A DNA stretch of 64,000 nt, from positions 706,471 to 770,470 of the forward strand of contig NZ_JAIUKZ010000015.1 in the NCBI RefSeq assembly GCF_020165985.1, written 5' to 3'. A program made the translations under genes and the position numbers. The DNA comes from Bacillus sp. RAR_GA_16 (GTDB lineage Bacteria > Bacillota > Bacilli > Bacillales > Guptibacillaceae). Of the stretch, positions 51,678 to 61,517 are shown one piece after another (within the stretch, counting starts at the first letter, position 1; each line of letters starts with the position of its first letter). Under the pieces are notes generated by a model. The model worked only from the letters and a program-made list of their open reading frames with translations. It had not been told where the DNA came from and ran no database searches.

Positions 51678-51779
51678 TGTGAGTCACTCCTTTCTCTGTT
51701 CATTTACTTATTCTATTCAATATATGAGCATGTGTTCATATTAACCTATGTACAATTTTACTGAATCTTTCGCATGTTG

Positions 51780-52493
51780 TCAAAAGAATTTATGAGCCAC
51801 TTTTAGATAGAACGATAATAGAAGTATTCCCAGACATGTATACAAGTACAACTCTCTTTTTGAAACTTTTCCAACCACTTGGCCAATCATTTCGTGAATC
51901 GCTACATAAGACAAAGAACCGATCGCAATGCCCATAAATATTCCGTTAATCAAACTTGAGTGATCAGAAATCCCTCCAACCCACGCTGCCGCTGTTAGAA
52001 CAATGGTGATGACACCCGCTGTGATAATCAAAACAATGCGATGAATCCTGTTCATTCTCATTAAAATATAAAGCGCCACTCCTTCTGGTAAATGGTGAAT
52101 GAATAAGGCAAGAAGCAACGATTCACCAATCCCGTCCTTTAACGTCATCCCAAGCGCGACGCCAACAGGCACATTGTGAAAGATAATGGCAAGAACAAAA
52201 GCAATCACTGGTAAATAGCTTATTTCACTGTACTTCACATGTACGGCTTGCTCTGTCCAAACACACAAAAAAACCGCCAAGGATGCTCCTGCCAGAAGGG
52301 CCCAGAAAGAGTAAGTACGAATACTTTCAGGTATTAACTCAAGCGAAGTGACACCAATAAGCATCCCACCACAAATGAGATAAAGAGCTTCCAGACGATG
52401 TTCGTAATATGTAAATGCCATTCTCCCAGCAAATGAACCAATCATAAGTCCTCCAAAACCTATCATAAAAAGAGTGAATAGTGACGTCATCAT
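51780..52493 (-). CDS. ZIP family metal transporter
   Basis: A 237-residue membrane protein with about seven to eight helices. The ZIP metal-site signatures are IIFHNVPVGVALG in one helix and FIHHLPEGVALYI in the next. Such proteins move zinc, iron or manganese into the cytosol. The ATG at 52493 follows CGGAGGG at eight bases; nine earlier in-frame residues are not part of the family. It lies between a CadA-type exporter and copZ. Confidence 0.87.
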   Translation of the reverse strand: MMTSLFTLFMIGFGGLMIGSFAGRMAFTYYEHRLEALYLICGGMLIGVTSLELIPESIRTYSFWALLAGASLAVFLCVWTEQAVHVKYSEISYLPVIAFVLAIIFHNVPVGVALGMTLKDGIGESLLLALFIHHLPEGVALYILMRMNRIHRIVLIITAGVITIVLTAAAWVGGISDHSSLINGIFMGIAIGSLSYVAIHEMIGQVVGKVSKRELYLYTCLGILLLSFYLKVAHKFF

Positions 52494-52588
52494 GACTGCA
52501 TCCCTCCGTAAATGGTTCATAAAAAGCGTTTAAATCCACTTGTCCTATTAGCGCATTTTATTAATGGAGAGAACAACATATGTATAAT

Positions 52589-52632
52589 AAAAAAGCGGAA
52601 GAAAGGTTTTATCCTTTCTTCCGCTTTTTTAG
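52589..52632 (-). terminator. Terminator of the copper operon
   Basis: Very strong AAAGCGGAAGAAAGG/CCTTTCTTCCGCTTT hairpin with T runs on both sides, directly after copZ. Confidence 0.93.
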
Positions 52633-52839
52633 TTAGACAATATCATATCCCTGTTCTTCCACCGCTTCATTCATTTCAGAAATCGAAACGTTAGAAGAGT
52701 CGTATGCTACTTTCGCTGTTCCTTCTTTGACATTCACCTCTACGTCTTTTACCCCTTTAAGTTCAGTTAATGCATTGGTTACGGCAGCTTTACAGTGATC
52801 ACATGTCATACCTTCAATTTTTAACGTTGTTTGTTCCAT
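52633..52839 (-). CDS. copZ: Copper chaperone CopZ
   Basis: A 68-residue HMA-domain protein with the copper motif GMTCDHC at residues 10-16. It delivers Cu(I) to CopA and CsoR. The ATG at 52839 follows AAGGAG at seven bases; an ATG two codons earlier overlaps that site. Last gene of csoR-copA-copZ. Confidence 0.95.
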   Translation of the reverse strand: MEQTTLKIEGMTCDHCKAAVTNALTELKGVKDVEVNVKEGTAKVAYDSSNVSISEMNEAVEEQGYDIV

Positions 52840-52861
52840 GTTCATTCTCCTTTCAATTCTT

Positions 52862-55267
52862 TTAAAGTTTAACTCGCTTCAAGCGAAGGGAATTCGTGAC
52901 GACGGATACGGAACTAAAAGCCATCGCTGCTCCTGCAACCCAGGGCGCCAACAAACCCAGCGCAGCAATTGGAATGCCAACGGAATTATAGAATAATGCC
53001 CAGAATAGATTCTGGCGAATATTCTGCATTGTTTTTCGACTTAAATGAATCGCCTTCGAGATATTTTGAAGATCCCCACCTACTAGCGTGACATCTGCCG
53101 TCTCAATCGCGACATCCGTTCCTGTACCAATGGCCATTCCAATGTCAGCTGTCGCAAGAGCAGGAGCGTCGTTAATACCATCTCCTACCATCGCTACACG
53201 TTTTCCTTCTGCTTGTAATTCTTTGACTTTACTAGCCTTTTCCTCAGGAAGGACTTCAGCAAACACACCATTTACCTTTACTTGATGACCGATGGCTTCC
53301 GCCGTACGTTGATTGTCACCCGTAATCATATAAACATCAATGCCAAGCGCACGCATTTCTTCAATCGCTTTTGCGGATGTTTCCTTCACTGTATCCGCAA
53401 CGGCAATCATTCCTTGTATGTTGTGATCAAACGCAATAAACATTGCCGTTTTTCCATCCAACTCGTAGGAAGACATTTGCTCTTCATACGAAGAAAAAGG
53501 TATATGCTCCCGTTCCATTAGCTTTCGTGTCCCAACAAATATTTGCTTATCTTGAACAGTTGCTACAATGCCGTGTCCTGGAATAGCCTGAAAATGTTCT
53601 GCTTCAGCTACTTCTACCTGTCGATTTGCACCGTACGCTACAATTGATCGTGCCAGAGGATGCTCTGAAGCTTTTTCAGCCGCTACCAATGTTTCTAGAA
53701 CAGTCTTTTCATCACTTCCAAATACTATAAAATCAGTTACTTCAGGTTTCCCTTTTGTAATGGTGCCAGTTTTATCAAGTAAAATGGCATCAATTTTATG
53801 AGTGGCTTCTAAAAACTCACCACCTTTATAAAGAATTCCTTGCTCAGCACCTTTTCCTGTCCCAACCATAATGGAGGTTGGGGTAGCTAAACCAAGGGCA
53901 CAAGGACAAGCAATAACAAGAACCGCAATCCCCACTTCAAGCGCCTGAGGTAGATTATATGGATCTACGAGAAAATACCAAATAATAAATGTTAGTGTGG
54001 CAATGGCGACAACAATAGGGACAAATATTCCTGAAATCACGTCTGCTAATCGTTGGATTGGAGCTTTTGAACCCTGTGCGTCTTCCACAATCTTAATAAT
54101 GCCAGCAAGCGCTGTATCCTTTCCGACCTTTTCAGCACGCATTGTTAATGTCCCGTTTTCATTTATTGTAGAACCAATTACGCTAGCTCCTACTTCTTTC
54201 TCTACTGGAATGGATTCACCAGTGATCATCGACTCATCAACAGATGAATTTCCTTTTTCCACAATGCCGTCTACTGGAATCTTCTCACCAGGACGAACGA
54301 CAATGTGATCCCCTACCTGCACTTGATCAACAGGGACTTTCGTTTCAACTCCATCACGAATCACACTAGCTTCCTTCGCCTGAAGGTTAAGCAGTTTTGT
54401 AATCGCCTGCGTTGTTCTTCCTTTTGCAAGATCTTCAAATAACTTACCTACTAAGATGAGCGTAATCAGAATAGCACTTGTTTCAAAATACAGAGCAGGA
54501 GTATACCCCTCCGTAAGATAACTTCTAACACCCTCGATTACACTGTAAAAATAAGCTGCGGATGTTCCAAGAGCAACGAGGACATCCATATTAGCGCTTT
54601 TATTAACGAGAGCACGATAGGCACCAGAATAAAATGGGGCTCCAATCACAAATTGAACCGGTGTAGCTAAAAGAAATTGAAGCCACGGCTCCATAAGAAG
54701 ATGAGGTACCGGTATCGCTAATCCACCAGGTAAATGACCTAACATCGTTATAAGCAATGGTAACGAAAGAAGGGCTGAGATGAGTAAGCGCCTTTTTTTC
54801 TTTTTTATCTCTTCCTCTTTATAAGACTTCTGGTCTTTTCGCTCTTTCTTAACGACAGCTTCATACCCAAGTTTTTTAACCTTTTGAAGAATTTCCTCTA
54901 ACGTCACTTCTCCAGGCTGGTATTCAACAACACCAGATTCTGTTGTTAGGTTAACGGAAGCAACCTCAACACCCTCAGTACGATTTAAGCCTTTTTCAAT
55001 TCTTGTTGAACAGGCTGCACATGTCATACCATGAATATCAAGCTCGATCTTTTCCTTTCGTACTCCGTATCCAAGCTTTTCGATCTTCCCTATTATCTCT
55101 TCCGTTTTTACTTTGTCTTTATCATAGCTTACGTTTGCTTTTTCCATTGACAGATTGACGTTCGCATCGACGCCATCCATTTTGTTTAAAACTTTTTCAA
55201 TTCTTGTTGAGCAAGCTGCACACGTCATGCCTGTCACATCAAGTGAGATCTGCTTCTTAGATTCCAA
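52862..55267 (-). CDS. copA: Copper-exporting P1B-1 ATPase CopA
   Basis: An 801-residue Cu(I) ATPase. Two N-terminal HMA domains each carry [13 protein letters not shown]; eight membrane helices follow with the CPC motif ([13 protein letters not shown]), then DKTGTITKG, the HP dipeptide (ASEHPLARS) and [14 protein letters not shown]. It exports Cu(I). I favour the TTG at 55267, eight bases after GGGAGG; a GTG at 55276 touches that site. Fourteen bases downstream of csoR. Confidence 0.95.
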   Translation of the reverse strand: MESKKQISLDVTGMTCAACSTRIEKVLNKMDGVDANVNLSMEKANVSYDKDKVKTEEIIGKIEKLGYGVRKEKIELDIHGMTCAACSTRIEKGLNRTEGVEVASVNLTTESGVVEYQPGEVTLEEILQKVKKLGYEAVVKKERKDQKSYKEEEIKKKKRRLLISALLSLPLLITMLGHLPGGLAIPVPHLLMEPWLQFLLATPVQFVIGAPFYSGAYRALVNKSANMDVLVALGTSAAYFYSVIEGVRSYLTEGYTPALYFETSAILITLILVGKLFEDLAKGRTTQAITKLLNLQAKEASVIRDGVETKVPVDQVQVGDHIVVRPGEKIPVDGIVEKGNSSVDESMITGESIPVEKEVGASVIGSTINENGTLTMRAEKVGKDTALAGIIKIVEDAQGSKAPIQRLADVISGIFVPIVVAIATLTFIIWYFLVDPYNLPQALEVGIAVLVIACPCALGLATPTSIMVGTGKGAEQGILYKGGEFLEATHKIDAILLDKTGTITKGKPEVTDFIVFGSDEKTVLETLVAAEKASEHPLARSIVAYGANRQVEVAEAEHFQAIPGHGIVATVQDKQIFVGTRKLMEREHIPFSSYEEQMSSYELDGKTAMFIAFDHNIQGMIAVADTVKETSAKAIEEMRALGIDVYMITGDNQRTAEAIGHQVKVNGVFAEVLPEEKASKVKELQAEGKRVAMVGDGINDAPALATADIGMAIGTGTDVAIETADVTLVGGDLQNISKAIHLSRKTMQNIRQNLFWALFYNSVGIPIAALGLLAPWVAGAAMAFSSVSVVTNSLRLKRVKL

Positions 55268-55280
55268 TTCGTTCACCTCC

Positions 55281-55598
55281 CTATTTGGAGAACTGCTGAA
55301 TCACTTTCATTAACTCCTCGATCTGCTCATCACCTGTACCTTCTTTAATCGAATTCGCGACACATGTTTTCGTATGACGTTCAAGAAGGGTATAACCGAC
55401 CTTCTTCAATGCTGCCTGAATGGCTGACAGCTGAATAAGGATGTCTACACAGTAACGATCTTCTCCAACCATTTTTTGAATGCCACGAATCTGACCTTCG
55501 ATACGTTTCAAGCGATTTTGAAGCTGCTGTTTTTCTTCTTCTGTTCGTGGTTCCGTTGGTTTCTTCTCCGGCTGCAAAGGAATATTCAAATCTTTCAT
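55281..55598 (-). CDS. csoR: Copper-sensing repressor CsoR
   Basis: A 105-residue all-helical repressor. The Cu(I) ligands Cys-His-Cys are visible as Cys in DRYCVDIL and His/Cys in [10 protein letters not shown]. Apo-CsoR represses csoR-copA-copZ until copper binds. GAGAGG precedes the ATG. Its own operator lies in the promoter just upstream. Confidence 0.96.
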   Translation of the reverse strand: MKDLNIPLQPEKKPTEPRTEEEKQQLQNRLKRIEGQIRGIQKMVGEDRYCVDILIQLSAIQAALKKVGYTLLERHTKTCVANSIKEGTGDEQIEELMKVIQQFSK

Positions 55599-55630
55599 TC
55601 GAATCCTCTCCTCTATCTTTACTTACATTC

Positions 55631-55659
55631 AATATACCCCCCTTAGGTATAACTGTCAA
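55631..55659 (-). promoter_or_regulatory. csoR-copAZ promoter with CsoR operator
   Basis: Minus strand TTGACA (55654-55659), 17 bases, TATATT (55631-55636). The spacer holds TATACCTAAGGGGGGTATA, a G-rich pseudo-palindrome like known CsoR operators (TACCC...GGGTA), so repressor binding would block RNA polymerase. Confidence 0.85.
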
Positions 55660-55670
55660 CTAAATCGCTT

Positions 55671-55707
55671 CACAAAAAAAGCCTACAAGAAAGTAGGATT
55701 TTTAAAG
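55671..55707 (-). terminator. Terminator after the amidinotransferase gene
   Basis: Minus-strand CCTAC/GTAGG hairpin with a T run on the downstream side. Confidence 0.7.
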
Positions 55708-55721
55708 ATGGAATGCGGTTT

Positions 55722-56663
55722 TCACTCTCTTTCTAACGGTAATGTCATACACCGGATCCCCCCGCCTCCCTTTTCTAATTCCTCGACTTCAACTTCAACC
55801 AGCTTTTTCTTCTTTAAAATGGAATGATCTTTAAAGATGTTTTTATTCGCTTTTGTACTGATTAAAAGCGTCTCCGGGTTGAGATTCAAAAAATTGATAT
55901 CGGCTACCGTGTGTTTAATATCTGAAGTCCATATGACTTCAATTCCATGGCGTTTCAAGAAATCTGTCGTCATCTCATATCGAAAGGATTTTGCCGTAAC
56001 AACCTGCACAGGCAGATAGCTCATATAGCTTTTACCGATAAAGACATTCTCGCCTGCTACATTACAATTCATATCAAGATGCATTGTATCTGGTCGACGT
56101 GGAAGATCGATTACCCCAATTTCCTGAAAACCTGCATTAAAAATATGCTCTTGTAAGGCTTCTACACTTTCAATGCTTGTCCGAATACCTGCATTAATAA
56201 AAACCGCATTTTTATTGAGAATCATTACATCACCATATTCAAGAGCCTTCAAGTCATTATTTGTTTGCAAAGAAAACGTCTTATCATCAAACCATTGTTG
56301 AAACAAACGATGACTTTGAAAGTATTCAGGTCGCCTCATGGAGGTTCCAGCTGCGCCAGGTAATATCGTATTTCCAAAAACACAGGCAAGGTCTCGTACA
56401 AAAATACGATTAATTAATTTTTCATTTAGTAAAAGCTCTTCTCTTGATAGATGGACAGAATAATCAATAACCTGAACGTCAGCCTCCTCCATAGCTCGGA
56501 TCATATCTTCATGATTTTCTTGCGCTTTCTTTTGTTTAACCGCTTTTTCCCACTGTACATCCGTAGCTGTTTGCTGATCTGGTACATCTAAGTGTGAAGG
56601 TGAACAAACGACCACCGTTTTTAAGCTTCCATACTCATTCCAACAATTTGGCTGGATGTTCAT
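55722..56663 (-). CDS. Amidinotransferase / arginine deiminase superfamily protein (YkgA-like)
   Basis: A 313-residue pentein-fold protein. Expected catalytic positions are visible: NRIFVRDLACVFG (guanidinium-binding Asp), KALEYGDVMIL (Glu-x-Gly-Asp), TMHLDMNCNV (catalytic His with Asp) and the C-terminal nucleophile Cys in GGGIRCMTLPLER. Family members hydrolyse or transfer amidino groups of arginine derivatives (for example dimethylarginine); the substrate is not known here. AAGGAG precedes the ATG. Divergent from an amino-acid permease gene. Confidence 0.86.
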   Translation of the reverse strand: MNIQPNCWNEYGSLKTVVVCSPSHLDVPDQQTATDVQWEKAVKQKKAQENHEDMIRAMEEADVQVIDYSVHLSREELLLNEKLINRIFVRDLACVFGNTILPGAAGTSMRRPEYFQSHRLFQQWFDDKTFSLQTNNDLKALEYGDVMILNKNAVFINAGIRTSIESVEALQEHIFNAGFQEIGVIDLPRRPDTMHLDMNCNVAGENVFIGKSYMSYLPVQVVTAKSFRYEMTTDFLKRHGIEVIWTSDIKHTVADINFLNLNPETLLISTKANKNIFKDHSILKKKKLVEVEVEELEKGGGGIRCMTLPLERE

Positions 56664-56794
56664 TCAATCCAACTCCTTTATCCTTTATGGTCTTCTTACT
56701 TTCTCCTCATCTAAAAAAAAGATTCTCCTATTTGTAATTGACACATAAACCTTCTCACTCCTTCTCAAACTAAAAGATAGGAGGGGATGTTACC

Positions 56795-58105
56795 TTGAGT
56801 CAATCGACAAGTCACGAAAAAAAATTAACCTGGTGGCAAATGTCGTTCATCGGGGTGGGGTGCATTATTGGAACCGGTTATTTCTTAGGTTCTAGTATCA
56901 CGATCGAAAAAGCAGGTTATCTTGTTCTAATTGCCTATTCTCTGGCAGCTATAGGTACTTGGATTGTCTATGAAGCACTTGCGAAATTAACGGCAGAGCA
57001 TCCAGAGAAAGGTTCTTTTCGTACATATGCCAAGCATGCTTTTGGACCATGGGCTGGCTTTACTAACGGGTGGGTCTACTGGTCATCTGAAATGCTTATT
57101 ATGGGAAGCCAACTAACCGCGCTCGCCCTTTTTGCACAGTTCTGGTTTCCGAAAGCTCCTTTGTGGCTCACGGCTTCTGTATTCGCTTCGCTTGGCCTAC
57201 TCGTGATTCTAATCGGTGTTCAACTCGTAGAAATGATGGAGAATGCGTTCGGGGTGATGAAAATTGCGGCGATCGTCATGTTTCTCGCGATCAGTGCTGC
57301 AGCCTTACTTGGATGGCTCGACCCGGAGAAAGGTCAAGTCGGAATGGAAATGACAGCGAAAGACTTTTTTTCAGGTAGTGCAATGGGACTTTGGGTTGCC
57401 CTTGTTTATGCGTTCTATGCGTTTGGGGGGATTGAAGTGATGGGATTGATGGCGAATGAGCTGAAAGATCCTAAAAACGCCCCGAAAGCTGGGAAAATCA
57501 TGCTATTCGTCCTAACCCTGCTTTATATCACGTCTTTTTTCATTGTCTTAAAACTCATTCCAATCAAAAAAATCGATCCGAATGAAAGTCCATTTTTAAC
57601 AGCTTTAACTCAGTTTGATCTTCCCTGGATTCCACACGTCTTTAATGCGATTCTCATTATTGCCGGTTTCTCTACAATGGTCGCATCGCTCTATGCCGTA
57701 ACGACCATGCTTGTCACGCTTGCTGAAGAAAAAGATGCACCAGCACTCTTCGCAAAAAAACGCAGGAAGATCCCTCTCCCTGCGTTTAGTCTCACTACTT
57801 TTGTGGTCTTGCTTTCAATTGGGGTTGCGCTACTTTTACCGGAAAACATCTTTGAATATTTGACGACAGCGGCTGGTTTAATGCTTCTCTATAATTGGAT
57901 GTTCATTCTTTTTTCATATCGTAAACTAACGAAAACAACGTTTAAAGATCATCTAAAAATAAGCATTGGCGTTGTCCTGATTGGTACGGCCATTTCTGGA
58001 ACTTTATTTGATCGCATCAGCCGAGCTGGTTTTTTAGTTAGCTTATGTTTTCTACTGCTCATTGCTGGAGCGACCTTTCTAAAATTAAAGAGAAAACACA
58101 ATTAA
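56795..58105 (+). CDS. APC superfamily amino-acid permease
   Basis: A 436-residue transporter with about twelve membrane helices. The first helix carries IGVGCIIGTGYFLG, the unwound substrate-binding motif of the family; EHPEKGSFRTYAKHAFG and YAFYAFGGIEVMGLMANE follow. Substrate not predictable; neighbouring amidinotransferase suggests a basic or arginine-derived amino acid (inference). The start is TTG, eight bases after AGGAGGGG. Its stop overlaps the convergent YqcI-type gene by four bases. Confidence 0.88.
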   Translation: MSQSTSHEKKLTWWQMSFIGVGCIIGTGYFLGSSITIEKAGYLVLIAYSLAAIGTWIVYEALAKLTAEHPEKGSFRTYAKHAFGPWAGFTNGWVYWSSEMLIMGSQLTALALFAQFWFPKAPLWLTASVFASLGLLVILIGVQLVEMMENAFGVMKIAAIVMFLAISAAALLGWLDPEKGQVGMEMTAKDFFSGSAMGLWVALVYAFYAFGGIEVMGLMANELKDPKNAPKAGKIMLFVLTLLYITSFFIVLKLIPIKKIDPNESPFLTALTQFDLPWIPHVFNAILIIAGFSTMVASLYAVTTMLVTLAEEKDAPALFAKKRRKIPLPAFSLTTFVVLLSIGVALLLPENIFEYLTTAAGLMLLYNWMFILFSYRKLTKTTFKDHLKISIGVVLIGTAISGTLFDRISRAGFLVSLCFLLLIAGATFLKLKRKHN

Positions 58106-58860
58106 GAGCGAATGCTCTTCCATTTGTTTTTCATGGCATGAAATGGACATTTGGAAAGTGAAGCCTCGTCATCTGACAAAAAATATTGTTCCCATTCATA
58201 GTTATCTTGCTGACCGTACCACTTCAAGGCGGGGTGCGCTGGAATTCCATCATAAGAAACCAACCGCTGCCTGATCGCTTTCTTCAATTTTTGACCAAAT
58301 ATTGTTTCCGCATTAATCTCATCAAAAACCCATCTCGGTTGAAAAGCAATCAGAAAACAAGGAAACTGACGACTCTTTCGAACTTGATGAGCTGGTGTTG
58401 CACAAAATGCAAAGTAAGGTTCTCCATTAAAGCAGAATTCCCATTTAGGGTCGTGGGGATCTGTAGGGATGTCTTCTGGCCAGGGCTTCTCATCGAGTTC
58501 ATGAACTTTGTTTAATAACGACCAAAAGTAAGATTGATACTGCTCCACATCTACTTTTTGGTCTACCAGTGTTCTAGAATCAAAAAAAACAACGAGAGAA
58601 GCATATTTCCCTGTATCCCTCGCTACTTCACCGTACTCTTTTAACAAAGTAGCTAACTGAGCACAGGTGATACTTTTCGTTGGGTCTTCCACAAATCCAA
58701 ATCGTAAATGATCCTGATGAAATCCCTGCTTACCAGGAATGCAGGGATAAGGTTTTTCACCATCCTCTAACATTGCGCTAAACTGAGCATATACGTCCCT
58801 CTGCCACTCTTCCATTTCTTCTCCATGTTCATCAATCCACGATTTCTTATATAAATCCAA
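58102..58860 (-). CDS. YqcI/YcgG family protein
   Basis: A 252-residue soluble protein of the YqcI/YcgG family: YPCIPGKQGFHQDHLRFGF near the start, FFDSRTL, DPKWEFCFNGEPYFAFCATP, RKSRQFPCFLIAFQPRWVFD and CPFHAMK at the end. Function unknown; the cysteines and histidines hint at metal or heme binding. TTG start with GGAGGG upstream. Confidence 0.85.
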   Translation of the reverse strand: MDLYKKSWIDEHGEEMEEWQRDVYAQFSAMLEDGEKPYPCIPGKQGFHQDHLRFGFVEDPTKSITCAQLATLLKEYGEVARDTGKYASLVVFFDSRTLVDQKVDVEQYQSYFWSLLNKVHELDEKPWPEDIPTDPHDPKWEFCFNGEPYFAFCATPAHQVRKSRQFPCFLIAFQPRWVFDEINAETIFGQKLKKAIRQRLVSYDGIPAHPALKWYGQQDNYEWEQYFLSDDEASLSKCPFHAMKNKWKSIRS

Positions 58861-58923
58861 ACCGAATCCCTCCTTAACACTACACGCGTTATCCTATTAG
58901 GAGGGACAAAAAGAGGTGCTAGT

Positions 58924-59554
58924 CTATCCCACGAACATCTTAACGGCTTGCATACCGAAATAAAGACCAAACCCAACTAACGTCATACCCGATAAGATCG
59001 ATATTCGCTTCAATATAACTGGATTTACCCATGCACGTGCCCCTGATGCAGCACTCGCCATCGTGAGATTCCCAAAGCGTGATGCCAAGGAAAATTCCTG
59101 TACTATATAGAAACAGCTGGGCCGTCCCAAAAACACTAGAAGATTGAGCGAGTATTGAACCATAAATGCCAAGCCAGAATAAAATATTCAATGGATTAGA
59201 TATGGCGATAAAAAAACCAGTTCGAAATGATTTACGGTTTGTTTCATGACGTCCAACTGTCTGTTCAACTCCAACTGAATTAGCTTTGGCGATATTTTCA
59301 ATTCCTGTATACGTTAAAACAAAGAAACCGAACAGCCATAGAAATGTTTTCATAAACGGGGTGTCAATGACATGAGACAGTCCAAAGTAAATCAGCATCA
59401 TAAATACACCATCCGCTACCATTGCTCCAAATCCCACTAGCCAGGCATTCATAAACCCAAACCGTAGCCCCCTGTCGAGCTGGGCTGCATTAATCGGTCC
59501 CATTGGAGCTGAAAGGGATAGTCCTAACAATATGTAGCTTACAAAGATACTCAT
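58924..59554 (-). pseudogene. LysE/RhtB family amino-acid exporter, frameshifted
   Basis: Two frames together give a LysE-type exporter of about 210 residues. The first (ATG 59554 after GGTGGAGG) has the hallmark SLSAPMGPINAAQLDRG and AISNPLNILFWLGIYGS; after GIFLGITLW it leaves frame. The rest (LTMASAASGARAWVNP to MFVG) is in another frame. Deleting one T at 59069-59070 (GATTC to GATC) gives GITLWDLTMASAASGA. The product exports amino acids or their analogues. Inactivated or a sequence error. Confidence 0.86.
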
Positions 59555-59625
59555 ACGCCTCCACCCTTCCTCGTATTCGTATCATTGTATTCGGACATGT
59601 ATCGAACTATTTGCATATTCTGATT

Positions 59626-60852
59626 TTATGACATGCTTCCATTAGGTAAAACAACGGTGAAACAGGAGCCTTTACCAATTTCACTTTCTACGATCAGTTT
59701 TCCATTGTGTGCTTCTACGATAAAGGCCGCAATGGAAAGTCCAATACCATTGCTACCTTGTTCACGAGAACGTGCTTGATCGACCCGAAAAAAACGTTCG
59801 AATATTTTATCTTGATACTCTGATGGGATCCCTATGCCTTCGTCCCGAACCGATAAAATCACTTCTGAGTCGATAACCTCTAAGGAGACATGAATACTTC
59901 CATCTTCCACATTATACTTATAGGCATTATCCAACAATAAATAAAGCAGCTGTTGTACGCGCTGTTCGTCCCCAGTGAAGTACACGTCATCCTCTAAGTC
60001 ACTTGTGATCGAGATTCCCTTGGCTGTGACGATTGTTGTAAAAGAACGAATCGAACGTGAGGCGAGATGAGTTAAATGAAATAGCTCTTTCTCCAATACA
60101 AATTTTCCTGAATCAGCTCGTGCAAGGAGCAACAAATCGTTCACTAATGAACTCATACGTTTAACTTCACTTGCAAGATCATCCACTGTTTCTTTTGAAA
60201 AATTTGAAAGACGATCCTTTTCTTCCTGAATAATTTCAAAGCCTGCTGATAAGATACTAAGCGGTGTTCTAAGTTCATGAGAGGCATCGTTCACAAATTC
60301 CTGCTGCCTCTTATAAGAATGAACTATTGGTCTAATAGCTTTTCCAGCCATAAAATAAGAAAAAAGCGTAGCTGCAAAAAGAAAAACTGCCATTAGAATA
60401 AGAAGAATTGTAAAAAGACGATTTAAGACTTGTTTATGCTCGGTTATATCGATTCCAGTATAAACATATCCCCCTTCCCTTAGAGGCTTCGCCGCAAGCA
60501 AATAGTTATGATTGTTGTCTTGATCAACTTCTTTTGTTTCAAGTTGCTCCGGGTTCCATCCGTCAATCATTCCCTCTATTCCATCCCCTTGCGACTTTAT
60601 TACAATTCCTGAAGCACCAACAACAGCAAAGAGATCGTGATCCAGCCTTTCATGTGGCTCATTCGCTTCATGGATAAGACGAGATAAGGATTCATCCGTT
60701 AACATATCGACAGCTTTTTCTTTCTGTTCATTCATGATTGATTGAGAAACAGATAGATAAGCAACAGCAACAAATAATACTAGAAAAAGCATCGTTAACA
60801 TGGTAAAAAACCACATAAGCCTGCGCTTTGTTTTATTAATCATCTTCTTCAT
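59626..60852 (-). CDS. Sensor histidine kinase
   Basis: A 408-residue membrane kinase. Two membrane helices (about 13-35 and 145-168) flank an extracytoplasmic sensor of about 110 residues. The phospho-acceptor is His192 in NDASHELRTPLSIL, followed by an N box (LLDNAYKYN), G1 (VRDEGIGIP) and G2 (SNGIGLSIAAFIV). It overlaps its response-regulator gene by four bases and belongs to the five-gene operon with ApbE and a ferric-reductase-like protein, suggesting it senses an extracytoplasmic redox or metal signal. Confidence 0.93.
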   Translation of the reverse strand: MKKMINKTKRRLMWFFTMLTMLFLVLFVAVAYLSVSQSIMNEQKEKAVDMLTDESLSRLIHEANEPHERLDHDLFAVVGASGIVIKSQGDGIEGMIDGWNPEQLETKEVDQDNNHNYLLAAKPLREGGYVYTGIDITEHKQVLNRLFTILLILMAVFLFAATLFSYFMAGKAIRPIVHSYKRQQEFVNDASHELRTPLSILSAGFEIIQEEKDRLSNFSKETVDDLASEVKRMSSLVNDLLLLARADSGKFVLEKELFHLTHLASRSIRSFTTIVTAKGISITSDLEDDVYFTGDEQRVQQLLYLLLDNAYKYNVEDGSIHVSLEVIDSEVILSVRDEGIGIPSEYQDKIFERFFRVDQARSREQGSNGIGLSIAAFIVEAHNGKLIVESEIGKGSCFTVVLPNGSMS

Positions 60853-61517
60853 CCGATTTGGTACCCAACATTCCGGACACTTTTGATCGCTTTGTCAGCT
60901 TTCGCGTCTTTTAATTTTTTACGTGTCAGCTTTACTAGTACATCAAGGTTATTATTAGAAACCTCAGCATCAAATCCCCAAATACGTTCAATAAGTTGGT
61001 CTCTCGTTAGTACTTTACCTGCATTTGTTATAAGTACATCCATTAATTGATATTCTTTATAAGTTAGTGGGACTTGCTGATCCTGTACATGTAAGGAGTG
61101 TGCTGTTCGATTTAATTGAATCATTCCGACATGAATGACATCTTCTTGTATCGTGTTGTGAGAGCGTCTTGCAAGCGCTCGAATTCGTGCAAACAACTCA
61201 TCAAACTCAAAAGGCTTTACAACGTAATCATCTGCACCCGAATCAAGTCCTAATACTCGATCATCGATGCTGTCTCGAGCAGTTAGCATCAGAACAGGTA
61301 CTTGTGACCCTTCCTTTCTAATCTCGGCACAAACCTCTTGTCCCGTCAATTTTGGCAACATCCAATCAAGGATGACGACATCATACATTTGCGAAACCGC
61401 ATAATCGAGAGCAGATTCTCCATCCTTAACCCAATCGACCTGATGAAACTCATTTTTCAGCTTATGTATCAGAAGACGACCTAATTTCGCATCATCTTCT
61501 GCAAGTAATAGATTCAT
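60849..61517 (-). CDS. OmpR-family response regulator
   Basis: A 222-residue regulator: receiver domain with acidic pocket EDD (7-9), phosphorylated Asp51 (VVILDWMLP), Thr (MLTAR) and Lys (VVKPFEFDEL), then a winged helix (LTYKEYQLMDVLITNAGKVL, NVGYQIG). Overlaps both neighbours by four bases. Probable target is its own operon: three TGAA (TTCA on the coding strand) elements, two 11 bases apart, lie ahead of the first gene. Confidence 0.95.
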   Translation of the reverse strand: MNLLLAEDDAKLGRLLIHKLKNEFHQVDWVKDGESALDYAVSQMYDVVILDWMLPKLTGQEVCAEIRKEGSQVPVLMLTARDSIDDRVLGLDSGADDYVVKPFEFDELFARIRALARRSHNTIQEDVIHVGMIQLNRTAHSLHVQDQQVPLTYKEYQLMDVLITNAGKVLTRDQLIERIWGFDAEVSNNNLDVLVKLTRKKLKDAKADKAIKSVRNVGYQIG

